From Psychrobacillus lasiicapitis (GTDB taxonomy: Bacteria > Bacillota > Bacilli > Bacillales_A > Planococcaceae), in contig NZ_VDGH01000012.1 of the NCBI RefSeq assembly GCF_006861795.1, positions 1 through 64,000 of the forward strand: a stretch of DNA of 64,000 nt, written 5' to 3'. The translations under genes were made by a program, and so were the position numbers. The notes under the pieces were generated by a model. The model worked only from the letters and a program-made list of their open reading frames with translations, was not told the origin of the DNA and searched no databases. Positions 36,282 to 44,744 of the stretch are shown here, one piece after another. Numbering within the stretch: position 1 is the first letter of the stretch; every line of letters starts with the position of its first letter.

Positions 36282-37289
36282 TTATGCATGAATTGCTTGC
36301 TTCAATAAATTTTTCGGACTTAATAATTCAAAAGAGCGAAGTCGTTCTTTTGGATTCGGAATCGGTGTATGCAGGATAAATTCATCTACTCCGTACGTTT
36401 GATGAAACTCATCCAAAACTTCTTTCACTTGCTCCGGTGTTCCATAAATGATATTCGCCTCATATTGCTTTACTTCATACGCTTCCCCTGACTCTTTTCC
36501 AAACTTTTCTGCTTGCTCTATTGTTTGTAATGTTAGCGTACGACCACTCGCTAAATGAACTTTAATAATTTTTTGGTTGCTCGCAAGTTTCTTCGCTTCC
36601 TCTTCGGTAGGCGCTGTTATAACTGTTACTGAAACGATAAACGTTCCATTCGGATAAATCGCACGGTACGTACTTGCTGCTTCCTTTAAAATATCATTAT
36701 CGCTATTTATAAAACGTGCAAAAGCAAAAGAAACTCCAAGATTTGCTGCTAGTTTTGCACTATTTGGACTTGCACCTAATAAATAGGTTTCTGGTTTTAC
36801 AGGAGGTATTGGAGTTGCTTGAACACTAGCGAGCTCATGTGTTTCGGGTACATTATTATGCAAAAGCTGTTGCAAGAAAGCTAGTCTTCCTTCAAAGTCT
36901 TCTCCTGTATTTGCTGTTCCATATTGCAACGCTTTAGTAGAAAGAGGCAATCCACCTGGAGCTTTTCCAATACCAAGATCAACTCTTCCAGGCTCAAGCG
37001 TAGATAGCACGTTAAAATTTTCCGCTACTTTATAAGGACTATAATGCTGTAGCATAACTCCACCAGAGCCTACTCGAATGCTTTTTGTTTTTGCTAACAG
37101 ATAAGAAACTAGTACTTCTGGAGATGAACCAGCTACTGTTTCTGAATTATGATGTTCTGACACCCAAAATCGTTCATATCCCCATTCTTCTGCCTTTTGA
37201 GCTAAATCTACTGTTTTCTGCAAAGTATCATAGTTAGATACGCCTTCAACAACCGGACTTTGATCTAAAATACCTAATTTATACCCCAT
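36282..37289 (-). CDS. ytmO: LLM class flavin-dependent oxidoreductase (YtmO-like)
   Basis: 335 aa luciferase-like TIM barrel. The N-terminus GILDQSPVVEGVSNYDTLQKTVDLAQKAEEWGYERFWVSEHHNSETVAGSSPEVL and GSGGVMLQHYSPYKVAENFNVL are typical of the MsnO8/YtmO branch. It would use FMNH2 from the flavin reductase to oxidise a sulfur-bearing side chain. It lies between the ATPase gene and the glutaredoxin-like gene. Confidence 0.9.
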   Translation of the reverse strand: MGYKLGILDQSPVVEGVSNYDTLQKTVDLAQKAEEWGYERFWVSEHHNSETVAGSSPEVLVSYLLAKTKSIRVGSGGVMLQHYSPYKVAENFNVLSTLEPGRVDLGIGKAPGGLPLSTKALQYGTANTGEDFEGRLAFLQQLLHNNVPETHELASVQATPIPPVKPETYLLGASPNSAKLAANLGVSFAFARFINSDNDILKEAASTYRAIYPNGTFIVSVTVITAPTEEEAKKLASNQKIIKVHLASGRTLTLQTIEQAEKFGKESGEAYEVKQYEANIIYGTPEQVKEVLDEFHQTYGVDEFILHTPIPNPKERLRSFELLSPKNLLKQAIHA

Positions 37290-37321
37290 AAACTCTCCTC
37301 CACTTCCAAAATACCTCGATA

Positions 37322-38074
37322 TTAAATTGAATATTCTAGCTCAGGTGTCATCCTTTTCAGAAATTGTTTTGTACGGTCTTCTTTAGGTGTTCTAAAAATA
37401 TCGTTGGGAACACCTTCTTCGACAACTACCCCATCATCCATGAAAATGACTCTATTAGACACTTCCCGCGCAAAATTCATTTCGTGTGTAACAATAATCA
37501 TCGTGATACCTTCTCGAGAAATCTTCCGAATAACATCCAATACTTCTCCTACAAGTTCAGGGTCTAGCGCTGACGTTGGTTCATCAAAAAGAATAACTTC
37601 TGGATTCAACGCCAATGCTCGTGCAATGCCTACTCGTTGTTGTTGTCCACCTGATAACTGAAGAGGATAAGCATCTACTTTTTGCTCCAAGCCCACTTTT
37701 TTCAACATTTCAAGTGCAATTTCTCGAGCTTCTTTCACATTCACTTTTTGAACAATTACTAATCCTTCCATCACATTTTGTAAAACTGTTTTATGCTGGA
37801 ATAGATTGTAGCTTTGAAATACCATCGCCGATTTTCTTCGTAATTGATACACATCTTTTTTATGCACTTTTTTAGAATGGATGGTAACATCGTCTATCGT
37901 GATAGTACCTTCATCTGGCCGTTCTAAATAGTTAAGACAACGTAGTAACGTCGTCTTTCCTGAACCACTAGGACCTAATATGGAAATGACGTCCCCTTTA
38001 TCAATTTGTATATTTATTCCTTTGAGCACTTCATTCTTCCCAAACTTTTTATGAAGATTAGAAATGGAAATCAT
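37322..38074 (-). CDS. tcyN: Amino acid ABC transporter ATP-binding protein (TcyN-like)
   Basis: 250 aa. Walker [14 protein letters not shown]-loop [14 protein letters not shown], signature [15 protein letters not shown], Walker [15 protein letters not shown] and IVTHEMNF are complete, in the style of polar amino acid ATPases. It energises the importer with the permeases at 33663 and 34410. Here it lies upstream of the binding protein, separated by ytmO/ytnI-like genes, unlike the B. subtilis order. Confidence 0.92.
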   Translation of the reverse strand: MISISNLHKKFGKNEVLKGINIQIDKGDVISILGPSGSGKTTLLRCLNYLERPDEGTITIDDVTIHSKKVHKKDVYQLRRKSAMVFQSYNLFQHKTVLQNVMEGLVIVQKVNVKEAREIALEMLKKVGLEQKVDAYPLQLSGGQQQRVGIARALALNPEVILFDEPTSALDPELVGEVLDVIRKISREGITMIIVTHEMNFAREVSNRVIFMDDGVVVEEGVPNDIFRTPKEDRTKQFLKRMTPELEYSI

Positions 38075-38097
38075 TTAATCCCTCTTCTCTTAATACA

Positions 38098-39426
38098 TTA
38101 AACAAGTTGCTTAGCATATCGACTTTTCAAAAACGGAAGTCCTAAGTTTCCTCTTAAAGTGTCTGCTTCGTATTCTTCACGGTATAGCCCACGTTTTTGT
38201 AAGATTGGGACAACTTTTTCTACAAAATCGTCTAACGTGTGAGGCGCTTGTGTCGCAATGATAAAACCGTCTGCACCACGCTCTTCAAACCATTTTTGTA
38301 CTAAATCTGCAATCTTTTCTGGCGTTCCTATAAATTCTGAACGTGGTGTCGCTTCTCTTAGTGCTATTTGACGAAGTGTAAGATTTTGCTCTTTTGCTTC
38401 TTGTTTTATACGGTCCGTATGACTTTGGAAGCTATTTTTACCGATGTCACCTAATTCAGGAAAGGCTTCATCTACCGGATATTGAGAAAAATCATGATGA
38501 TCAAAGTAACGGCCTAAGTATGCCAAAGCTCTATCAATAGAAACTAGATTAGCAATCTCTTCATATTTCTTTTCTGCTTCTTCTTCCGTATCCCCAATAA
38601 TTGGCGAAATACCTGGGAAAATATTTAACTGATCCGGGTTACGTCCAAATTCAATAGCTTGTTGTTTTACATCTTCATAAAAACTTTTAGCAGATTCTAG
38701 TGTTGGATGCATAGTAAAAATAGCATCTGCTCCTTTTGCAGCAATTGTCTTTCCTGCTCCTGAAGATCCTGCTTGAAATACTACCGGCTGCCCTTGCTTC
38801 GAACGTCCAATATTTAATGGCCCTTGTACCGAGAAATATTCACCTTTGTAATTCAGATGATGTAATTTCGAGGGATCGAAAAACACGTCATTTTCTTTAT
38901 CTCCCACAAATGCATCATCATCCCAAGAGTCCCAAAGACCTCTTGTTACTTCCAAATATTCTTCGGCAATTTTATATCTTGTAGCATGATCGGGATGCTG
39001 TTCAATCGTTTTATTGTAATTCAATGCAGTGCTTTCTAAAGGTGTTGTCACCAAATTCCATCCTGCTCGGCCACCGCTAATATGATCGAGTGATGCAAAT
39101 TGACGAGCAACAGTAAATGGTTCACTGTAAGAAGTAGAGACAGTACCAACTAAACCAATACGAGAAGTGACAGCAGCAAGCGCAGATAAAATAGTCAAAG
39201 GCTCAAAACGATTCAAGAAATGTGGAATGGACTTTTCATTGATAAATAATCCATCTGCGATAAATACCAAGTCAAACTTGCCTTCCTCTGCTTTTTGAGC
39301 TTGTTGTTTATAAAAATCTAAGCTTACACTCGCATCTGTTTGCACTTCTGGATGTCTCCATCCTGATATATTACCGCCAACTCCATGAATGATTGCACCA
39401 AATCGAATCTTTCTTTTGTTCGTCAT
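38098..39426 (-). CDS. ytnJ: NtaA/SnaA/DszA-type FMN-dependent monooxygenase (YtnJ-like)
   Basis: About 442 aa. Signatures of the nitrilotriacetate monooxygenase/DszA branch: [42 protein letters not shown] near the N-terminus, [32 protein letters not shown], and [20 protein letters not shown]. It would split C-S bonds using FMNH2. The ATG at 39426 follows GGGAGGAATTC. It is the first gene of the operon; a perfect hairpin (39447-39466) lies just upstream of its ribosome site. Confidence 0.9.
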   Translation of the reverse strand: MTNKRKIRFGAIIHGVGGNISGWRHPEVQTDASVSLDFYKQQAQKAEEGKFDLVFIADGLFINEKSIPHFLNRFEPLTILSALAAVTSRIGLVGTVSTSYSEPFTVARQFASLDHISGGRAGWNLVTTPLESTALNYNKTIEQHPDHATRYKIAEEYLEVTRGLWDSWDDDAFVGDKENDVFFDPSKLHHLNYKGEYFSVQGPLNIGRSKQGQPVVFQAGSSGAGKTIAAKGADAIFTMHPTLESAKSFYEDVKQQAIEFGRNPDQLNIFPGISPIIGDTEEEAEKKYEEIANLVSIDRALAYLGRYFDHHDFSQYPVDEAFPELGDIGKNSFQSHTDRIKQEAKEQNLTLRQIALREATPRSEFIGTPEKIADLVQKWFEERGADGFIIATQAPHTLDDFVEKVVPILQKRGLYREEYEADTLRGNLGLPFLKSRYAKQLV

Positions 39427-39446
39427 GTGAATTCCTCCCATTTATC

Positions 39447-39627
39447 AATTACGCCTCGGCGTAATTGCGTCCAGATTTTGAATTGCGGATACGCAATTAA
39501 CTCCATTCAAAATCTGTGACATCCGCCGGTGGCTTAACTTGAATCAGCATTTATTTTGTACATGTATTCCTGCATTCCATCCTTCTACTTCTAGAAGAGA
39601 GGTTCTTCTGATGATTCAAGTTAAACC
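39447..39627 (-). repeat. Intergenic repeat element with nested hairpins in the ytnJ leader
   Basis: Between LysR and the ytnJ-like gene. It holds a perfect hairpin AATTACGCC-TC-GGCGTAATT (39447-39466), an AATTGCG...CGCAATT hairpin, and a long inverted repeat GGCTTAACTTGAATCAG (39531) / CTGATGATTCAAGTTAAACC (39608). The block CGCC(T)CGGCG...AAAATCTGTGACA(T)CCGCC recurs at 50066, which marks it as a dispersed element. Confidence 0.65.
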
Positions 39628-39708
39628 TAGTTATCTGATACGATTAATATATATTTTATATTGAATCCTATGCTATCACTTTAAGTAGATGAATTGCAAT
39701 ACGTTTAC

Positions 39709-39740
39709 TGATAGAAAAATTTATTGTATTGATAGAGAAA
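39709..39740 (-). promoter_or_regulatory. Candidate LysR binding repeats
   Basis: TGATAGAAAAA (39709) and TGATAGAGAAA (39730) are repeated with a 21-base period, two helical turns, just after the LysR stop and upstream of the operon it probably controls. Inference. Confidence 0.35.
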
Positions 39741-39742
39741 GT

Positions 39743-40630
39743 CTATTGGTAGGCTTGAAAATTCTCGACAGTTCGAGCGATATCTACCCATAATGGCCAT
39801 TTTGCTACGTCTTGATTGGTATAAGTTAAAAAGACATGCTGCTTAATTTGAATTAAATGCGCCACGTCGATTTCGATCAATTCCCCTCTTGCTAGTTCAT
39901 TCTTTATGCATAAATAAGGTAAAAATCCAATCGCACAGCGGTTTTTAATAATAGATTTGGCCACTTCTAGATGGTCTACTTGGAATTCAATTTTTGGTTC
40001 TACTTTTCCTACTTCGAACAATTTATGAATTCGATTCCAGTCAAAAGCGCCACATTCAAAAAACACCATTTGTTCTTCAGCTAATCGATTAGCTGTTATA
40101 TTTTCTACATAATGCAAAGGATGATCTGGATAAACAACTAATCTTACAGAATTATCTAATAATTGTTGTTTTTGAAGTCCTTCATTGTTTGTATCCTTTA
40201 TAAAAGCTATATCTACTTGTTTCTGCAAAAGCTTTTCTATTAAAATATCATTGGGTGCTGAGATAAATTTAAAACGTAATTGTGGATTTGCTTGTTTCCA
40301 CAATGGTAATGCAAAAGGAATAAAGTATTGTGAAGTAATAGTATTTGCTCCAATAATTACTTCTTCATGCCCAGCTCTTTCCTTCATAATCTTTTTTCCT
40401 TCTTTATACGTTTGAATAATTTGTTCTGCATATGGTATAAATTCTCTTCCATGCTCCGTAAGCAAAAGTCCCCTGCCTTGGCGAACAAATAATTCCGTAT
40501 TCAATTCCCTTTCTAATGTTTTAATCCTTGCAGTCACTGTCGGTTGGGACAAAAACAATGCATCCGCCGCTTTATGAATGCTTTTTAACTGCACGACATA
40601 CATAAACGCTTCCAAATGATCGATATTCAT
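39743..40630 (-). CDS. LysR family transcriptional regulator of the S-compound operon
   Basis: 295 aa. Helix-turn-helix region FMYVVQLKSIHKAADALFLSQPTVTARIKTLERELNTELFVRQGRGLLLTEHG (about 9-60), then the effector domain. It lies immediately upstream of, and co-oriented with, the ytnJ/tcy-like genes. In B. subtilis the matching operon is activated by the LysR protein YtlI, so an equivalent role is likely. No terminator is evident between it and the operon, but about 317 bases of leader separate them. Confidence 0.88.
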   Translation of the reverse strand: MNIDHLEAFMYVVQLKSIHKAADALFLSQPTVTARIKTLERELNTELFVRQGRGLLLTEHGREFIPYAEQIIQTYKEGKKIMKERAGHEEVIIGANTITSQYFIPFALPLWKQANPQLRFKFISAPNDILIEKLLQKQVDIAFIKDTNNEGLQKQQLLDNSVRLVVYPDHPLHYVENITANRLAEEQMVFFECGAFDWNRIHKLFEVGKVEPKIEFQVDHLEVAKSIIKNRCAIGFLPYLCIKNELARGELIEIDVAHLIQIKQHVFLTYTNQDVAKWPLWVDIARTVENFQAYQ

Positions 40631-40698
40631 TTTCTATCCCTCTTTTCTTATCTATCATCATAATCAAATTATTCCAAGTGGTAAAGTATGTTTTTGGA

Positions 40699-40738
40699 AT
40701 TCAAAAAAACTAAGCCATTAGTATGTGGCTTAGTTGTT
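40699..40738 (-). terminator. Terminator of the exonuclease/BRCT gene
   Basis: AACTAAGCCACAT pairs with ATGGCTTAGTT on the minus strand and runs into TTTTTTT. Confidence 0.85.
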
Positions 40739-40802
40739 ACTTTCTTATTAGAACTGTTAGTTCTCTGTTTCTAATTAGTTATCCTTTGTCTCTTTCTAGC
40801 GA

Positions 40803-41714
40803 CTATTTCACCAATCTTAAAAAGTCTTGTTCTCCAACAATTTCAATAGGGTATCCCTTTTCAATTAATGCTTCTACTTTTTGCATTTTCGTGCTTTTAA
40901 TTCCTTGCACATATTTATATAAATCCTGATCTCCAACTACTAGAAAGTTTGTTGTCGCATCTACTTGCCCTTTGCAAATAGCACCACAATTAGTTGCATA
41001 TTGTGCAGCTATAGGTCTCGTCATAGCCACCATTTTTCCTGTGAATACAATATTCGCTCCGTAAAATGGGTGCTTTGTATTTAGAGGTGCACTTTCTGCC
41101 ATGATTGATTGCAAAAATGCATCGCCAGAACTCTTTCTAGCGCGTGTCGTTTTCTTATTCGCCGAAGCAGGACTTCCTAATTTAAGCTTATGCAAAATAG
41201 AAAGCTCTTGGATGGAGTTTGTTTGTGTTTTTTTCATTGCTTCTAGAGCAATTAATGCGGATGCCCGTGCATCTTCTAGTGCATCATGGTGCCTTAGGCT
41301 AATACTTAAATAATTGGCGACGGTGGAGAGTTTATGATTGTACAAATTTGGCCAAACCTTTTTCGCAATTCGGTAAGAGCATCCATATTGAAAGTTCGGC
41401 TCTGACTCATGAATCCTTTTTAAAGAGTCTCGTAACACGCCGATATCAAAGCTTGCATTATGCGCAATAATCGTTTCGTTGTCGATAAACTGTTTAAAAT
41501 TTGGCCAATACTCTTCAAATGTCGGTGCATCCTGTACCATATATTCATTAATCCCATGAATTTTCGTATTGTAATAATGAAATTCACTCAATGGGTTGAT
41601 CAATGTATGCACTTCTTCTTTAATTTTTCCATTCATCACTTTCACTATGCCTATTGAGCAAACACTAGAGCGTACATTATTTGCAGTCTCGAAGTCTATC
41701 GCCACGAAGTCCAT
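40803..41714 (-). CDS. DnaQ-like 3'-5' exonuclease with C-terminal BRCT domain
   Basis: About 303 aa. The exonuclease domain (1-165) shows Exo I FVAIDFETA, Exo II HNASFDIGVLRDSL and Exo III HHALEDARA (catalytic D/E/D and H). A BRCT domain occupies about 215-300 (FYGANIVFTGKMVAMTRPIAAQYATNCGAICKGQVDATTNFLVVGDQD). The fusion resembles Bacillus proteins joining an epsilon-type exonuclease to BRCT, probably for DNA repair or RNA/DNA end trimming. AAGGTGGGATAAG supports the ATG at 41714. Monocistronic. Confidence 0.92.
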   Translation of the reverse strand: MDFVAIDFETANNVRSSVCSIGIVKVMNGKIKEEVHTLINPLSEFHYYNTKIHGINEYMVQDAPTFEEYWPNFKQFIDNETIIAHNASFDIGVLRDSLKRIHESEPNFQYGCSYRIAKKVWPNLYNHKLSTVANYLSISLRHHDALEDARASALIALEAMKKTQTNSIQELSILHKLKLGSPASANKKTTRARKSSGDAFLQSIMAESAPLNTKHPFYGANIVFTGKMVAMTRPIAAQYATNCGAICKGQVDATTNFLVVGDQDLYKYVQGIKSTKMQKVEALIEKGYPIEIVGEQDFLRLVK

Positions 41715-41769
41715 CTTATCCCACCTTGCTTTGTTCATATGCTTATTATCTCATAGATTATTAACTTTA

Positions 41770-41802
41770 TAAAACCCCTTGCACTCATGCACAAGGGGGA
41801 GG
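41770..41802 (-). terminator. Terminator of the general stress protein gene
   Basis: CCCCTTGTGCA pairs with TGCAAGGGG on the minus strand, followed by TTTTAT. Confidence 0.85.
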
Positions 41803-41813
41803 TTGTTACTCTA

Positions 41814-42329
41814 TTAATATAGTCTATTTCTATGTGGCATTTCATCTAACTTTTCTTGTAATTGCCTTCTTTCTTCATATTGCTCGGGGGAAATTCGTTT
41901 TTCTCCACCAACTAAGTAAGGATCTGTCGCAAATGTTTCTCCCCGCGCAAAACGATCTTGTGGCTCATCTAAGCGACCAATAGACGACTCGTCTGCAAAT
42001 GTTAGCACATCCGTGTAGAGAACAATTGATCCTTTGGCTACTTCTCCTGCATAATAATCCGTTTCTTCTTCTGATAGATCTAGTCTCCGGAGCCCTTCTG
42101 TTATGGCATCCTCCCCAGTAAAGATGGATTTAAATTTATCCACAAACGTTCCAGCCTCATGAGTAGAAACATCGGAATGACGATTTAACGTATACAGATG
42201 GGAGCCTTCTTGAGATATTACATGTATGTCACTGTCCGCATAGCCTTGTTCTTGCAGGAGTTCCAACTTCTCATACATCTCTTCTTCTGAACGAGCTACT
42301 TCAATTCGTCGATTTGATTCAATGTCCAT
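41814..42329 (-). CDS. General stress protein 17M/YflT family protein
   Basis: 171 aa. The N-terminal about 100 residues match the YflT/GsiB-neighbour 'general stress protein' fold (RIEVARSEEEMYEKLELLQEQGYADSDIHVISQEG...). The rest is an acidic, charged tail (ISPEQYEERRQLQEKLDEM). Such proteins in Bacillus are induced by heat or salt via sigma-B; molecular role unknown. A sigma-B-like promoter (42365-42390) precedes it, in agreement. CTAGGAGGAAATACA precedes the ATG. Monocistronic. Confidence 0.85.
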   Translation of the reverse strand: MDIESNRRIEVARSEEEMYEKLELLQEQGYADSDIHVISQEGSHLYTLNRHSDVSTHEAGTFVDKFKSIFTGEDAITEGLRRLDLSEEETDYYAGEVAKGSIVLYTDVLTFADESSIGRLDEPQDRFARGETFATDPYLVGGEKRISPEQYEERRQLQEKLDEMPHRNRLY

Positions 42330-42364
42330 TGTATTTCCTCCTAGTTTTTCGTCTTGCTAAGTTT

Positions 42365-42390
42365 ATACCCTCCTTTTGTCCTAAAATAAC
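42365..42390 (-). promoter_or_regulatory. Sigma-B-like promoter of the general stress protein gene
   Basis: On the minus strand GTTATT (42385-42390) is followed after 14 bases by GGGTAT (42365-42370), close to the sigma-B consensus GTTTAA-N12-15-GGGTAT. It is 36 bases upstream of the start codon. Confidence 0.65.
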
Positions 42391-42429
42391 CCTTCTAGTT
42401 AGTTTTTAATAATCCTGTAATATTAGAAA

Positions 42430-42462
42430 CAAAAAAGAAGAGTGTCCAAAAGCCACTCTTCT
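42430..42462 (-). terminator. Terminator of the PadR/HAAS operon
   Basis: AGAAGAGTGG pairs with CACTCTTCT on the minus strand and continues into TTTTTTG. Confidence 0.85.
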
Positions 42463-43460
42463 CACCCTCGAATTTTTGCTTTCCGAAACCCTTGCACTAC
42501 ATCAATCACAGCAAAAACGATCCACATTAAAATAAATCCCACTTTAACAGGGCCGTGAAGTTCAAAAGTAAAATGAAATAAATCCTCTAGATACTTGTAG
42601 AACTCTAGGTTGATCAAATTATCTTCATTAAATATAAGGATAAACACGACTGTAGAAACGACCGTTCGTACAGTATTCATAATGGCTACTTTTGTAGTCC
42701 ATTGTGCAGCTATAAATTTATAAAAAACAAAAGCTACTTCTAAGAATAGTGCAAATAAAACAATCAACCAATAGGAATATAGGACATCCTGATTGAAAGT
42801 AGGTATTACTAACTGAAGTTTTCCTTGAATCTTTTCATAAACACCAATTAAATGAACCGCATTGAAATAGACAGCTACAAAGATTGCAATCCATAGCAGA
42901 CTACCGAATATATCGACTTTAGAGATTTTCTTTTCTTTCTTAATGTACGGTATACTTTTCAAATCATCTGGTGTCCATTCTTTCCAGTTGGGGGTAAGCG
43001 GTGTCTTATCATTCAAGGCATCCGTACGCTCCAAAATAGCAAAGACTAATGTAATCCAGAAAAATGTCTGAATCAATGAACTGATCATTCCCCAAATACC
43101 ATGCCCCAAAATAGTAAGAATTGTACCAAGTATGGCTTCCTCTCCATTATAGGAGATAATATTTTCTGTGATAACAACAATTAATGCGAGCATCGCCACT
43201 ATTGGTATAATCATTTTCAATAAGGTCGCATACATATCAAAGTATCTTGGTCCTATTAAATGCATCGGACGATCTGCATATCCTCTTGCAAGCAATGCCG
43301 GATTCCCTAAACTTGTAAGAGCCCCTTTCACTTCTTTCTCCGAGTAATTATCGGGAAGCATATCCTCAATAGTTGACCTAAGTTCAAGCGCAATGTCCTC
43401 CCGATTCTTTTCAGGAATTCTGCGCGTTACTTCCTGTATATAAATATCAATCAGGTGCAT
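42462..43460 (-). CDS. HAAS domain membrane protein
   Basis: About 332 aa. The N-terminal HAAS signalling domain (MHLIDIYIQEVTRRIPEKNREDIALELRSTIEDMLPDNYSEKEVKGALTSLGNPALLARGYADRPM) precedes about six membrane segments. HAAS proteins nearly always sit next to PadR-type regulators, as here. The ATG at 43460 lies inside the end of the padR-like gene (14-base overlap), with AAGGAGATG upstream, so the two are co-translated. Function unknown; presumably senses or transmits a membrane or envelope signal. Confidence 0.85.
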   Translation of the reverse strand: MHLIDIYIQEVTRRIPEKNREDIALELRSTIEDMLPDNYSEKEVKGALTSLGNPALLARGYADRPMHLIGPRYFDMYATLLKMIIPIVAMLALIVVITENIISYNGEEAILGTILTILGHGIWGMISSLIQTFFWITLVFAILERTDALNDKTPLTPNWKEWTPDDLKSIPYIKKEKKISKVDIFGSLLWIAIFVAVYFNAVHLIGVYEKIQGKLQLVIPTFNQDVLYSYWLIVLFALFLEVAFVFYKFIAAQWTTKVAIMNTVRTVVSTVVFILIFNEDNLINLEFYKYLEDLFHFTFELHGPVKVGFILMWIVFAVIDVVQGFRKAKIRG

Positions 43461-43794
43461 TTTCCACATCTCCTTTCAATAAAGTTTGAAGTTCCAAAGT
43501 TGTTTTTTCCCATTCGGCTTGTAACTGTTCCAAAATTTCTTTTCCATATTCACTCAATACGTAGTATTTCCTCGGTCTACTTTCCGTTGTATCCCAGCTG
43601 CTTTCAACTAGTTCTTGTTTTTCTAAACGTCGAAGTAAAGGATATAACGTGCTTTGATCAATCGAAACGCTCGACTTTTCTAGGAGCTGAACTAAAGAAT
43701 AACCATATTGAGGGGTTTTAAGCTGGCTCAAAACAGCAAGTGTCAACGTTCCTCTCCGTAATTCTGTTATCAATGAATTTAGTAATTTACTCAT
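43447..43794 (-). CDS. PadR family transcriptional regulator
   Basis: 115 aa winged-helix protein: LRRGTLTLAVLSQLKTPQYGYSLVQLLEKSSVSIDQSTLYPLLRRLEKQELVESSWDTTESRPRKYYVLSEYGKEIL is the PadR signature. The start ATG at 43794 is set by GAGGTGG. It is first in a two-gene operon with the HAAS membrane protein and is likely autoregulated through the inverted repeat at 43826-43847. Confidence 0.92.
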   Translation of the reverse strand: MSKLLNSLITELRRGTLTLAVLSQLKTPQYGYSLVQLLEKSSVSIDQSTLYPLLRRLEKQELVESSWDTTESRPRKYYVLSEYGKEILEQLQAEWEKTTLELQTLLKGDVENAPD

Positions 43795-43825
43795 TTTCCA
43801 CCTCACTTACTTATACTATATGTCG

Positions 43826-43847
43826 TACACTATAATTATACTGTGTA
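43826..43847. promoter_or_regulatory. Putative PadR operator
   Basis: TACAC-TATAATTATA-CT-GTGTA, an inverted repeat around a palindromic TATAATTATA, about 32 bases before the PadR start codon. It overlaps likely -10 sequences, so a bound repressor would block transcription. Inference. Confidence 0.45.
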
Positions 43848-43879
43848 TAATACACTATTATTTTATTTGCAGCAATATT

Positions 43880-44100
43880 TTTTATACATTAGACATGCGC
43901 AAGCACCTAAGGTAGAGGAATATAGACTACGTGCACCGCATCGTGTGTGTCTAGGGCAGCCCTTAGCCAACACAAGCAATTTTGTTTGCGAAGAACTTTG
44001 CGCAGTGCTAGGCGCTGGAGTTAGATTGGTACTGAGGATGTCCAATTTAGTGACTGGGAACGACACATGGACTAACGCACATAATAGGGAAACTGCGCGG
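43880..44100. repeat. GC-rich repeat-associated sequence
   Basis: No credible gene. The stretch ends in GGGAACGACACATGG...CACATAATAGGGAAACTG, and the last part recurs at 61503-61528 next to another repeat copy. It looks like an outer arm of the dispersed repeat family. Confidence 0.4.
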
Positions 44101-44257
44101 TAGAATGTTTTATTAAGTGACCGCTAGGATTTTCGCTGCAGGCGGGCGCTTTCCGCGGGGCGGGCGGTGAGCCTCCTCGTCGCTAAAGCTCCTGCGGGGT
44201 CTCACCTGTCCCGCTTTATCCCGCCGGAGTCACCACCTTCCGCTACAATCAATAGGA
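44084..44257 (-). repeat. GC-rich dispersed repeat, copy C (inverted)
   Basis: Reverse-complement match to copies A, B, D and F: AATAGGGAAACTGCGCGGTAG, GGCGCTTTCCGCGGGG and GCTCCTGCGGGG. It faces copy D across about 240 bases of AT-rich DNA. Confidence 0.75.
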
Positions 44258-44494
44258 ATTTTCTTGCTCATTTAGTATCTGCATTTAGCAGGATAAAGCA
44301 CGAATTATACAACCATTTATGGAGATAACTTCTCTTCATCAGTATCGCTTTTAAAAATAAACTTGTAACTTTATGAATTGATTGCATTCAATGGACAATT
44401 TGTTGCTCTAATACATTTAGTGGATTTGCACAATCGATAACCTGCTTAAAATTTTGTTTAACAAGTCGAGACAAATTAAATAAGCAATTACCAC
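44258..44494. other. AT-rich spacer between facing repeats
   Basis: I see no gene, promoter or terminator here. It separates the inverted copies C and D. Confidence 0.4.
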
Positions 44495-44632
44495 TGATTT
44501 TCGCTGTAGGCGGTGACTCCTGCGGGAATAGCGTGAGCTGAAGACCCCACAGGAGCGCAAGCGACGAGGAGGCTGAAGCCATACCCGCGGAAAGCGTACG
44601 ACTGCAGTGAAAATCACGGTGGACACCTGGTA
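44495..44632 (+). repeat. GC-rich dispersed repeat, copy D
   Basis: GGCGGTGACTCCTGCGGGAA, GAGCTGAAGACCCCACAGGA, GGAGGCTGAAGCC and CCCGCGGAAAGCGT are shared with the other copies. It opposes copy C. Confidence 0.75.
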
Positions 44633-44703
44633 AAAATGGCACTCCTTATCTATTTGAATCAAGTTATCCGCATACCTATATCCTATATGGTTTCCTAACC
44701 AAC

Positions 44704-44736
44704 AAAAAAAGCCGTGAATTTAATCACGACTCTGTT
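44704..44736 (-). terminator. Terminator of the YusW-like lipoprotein gene
   Basis: GTCGTGATT pairs with AATTCACGGC on the minus strand, followed by TTTTTTT. Confidence 0.8.
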
Positions 44737-44744
44737 TCCTTCAT

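Noticed and set aside
31437-40630. Generic cystine/methionine uptake cluster only
   Set aside because: Presence of two LLM monooxygenases, a flavin reductase, a glutaredoxin-like protein and acetyltransferases fits an adduct-degrading operon better than plain uptake.
43843-44103. 86-codon frame in the repeat region
   Set aside because: Lies in GC-rich repeat sequence, without a ribosome site or family resemblance.
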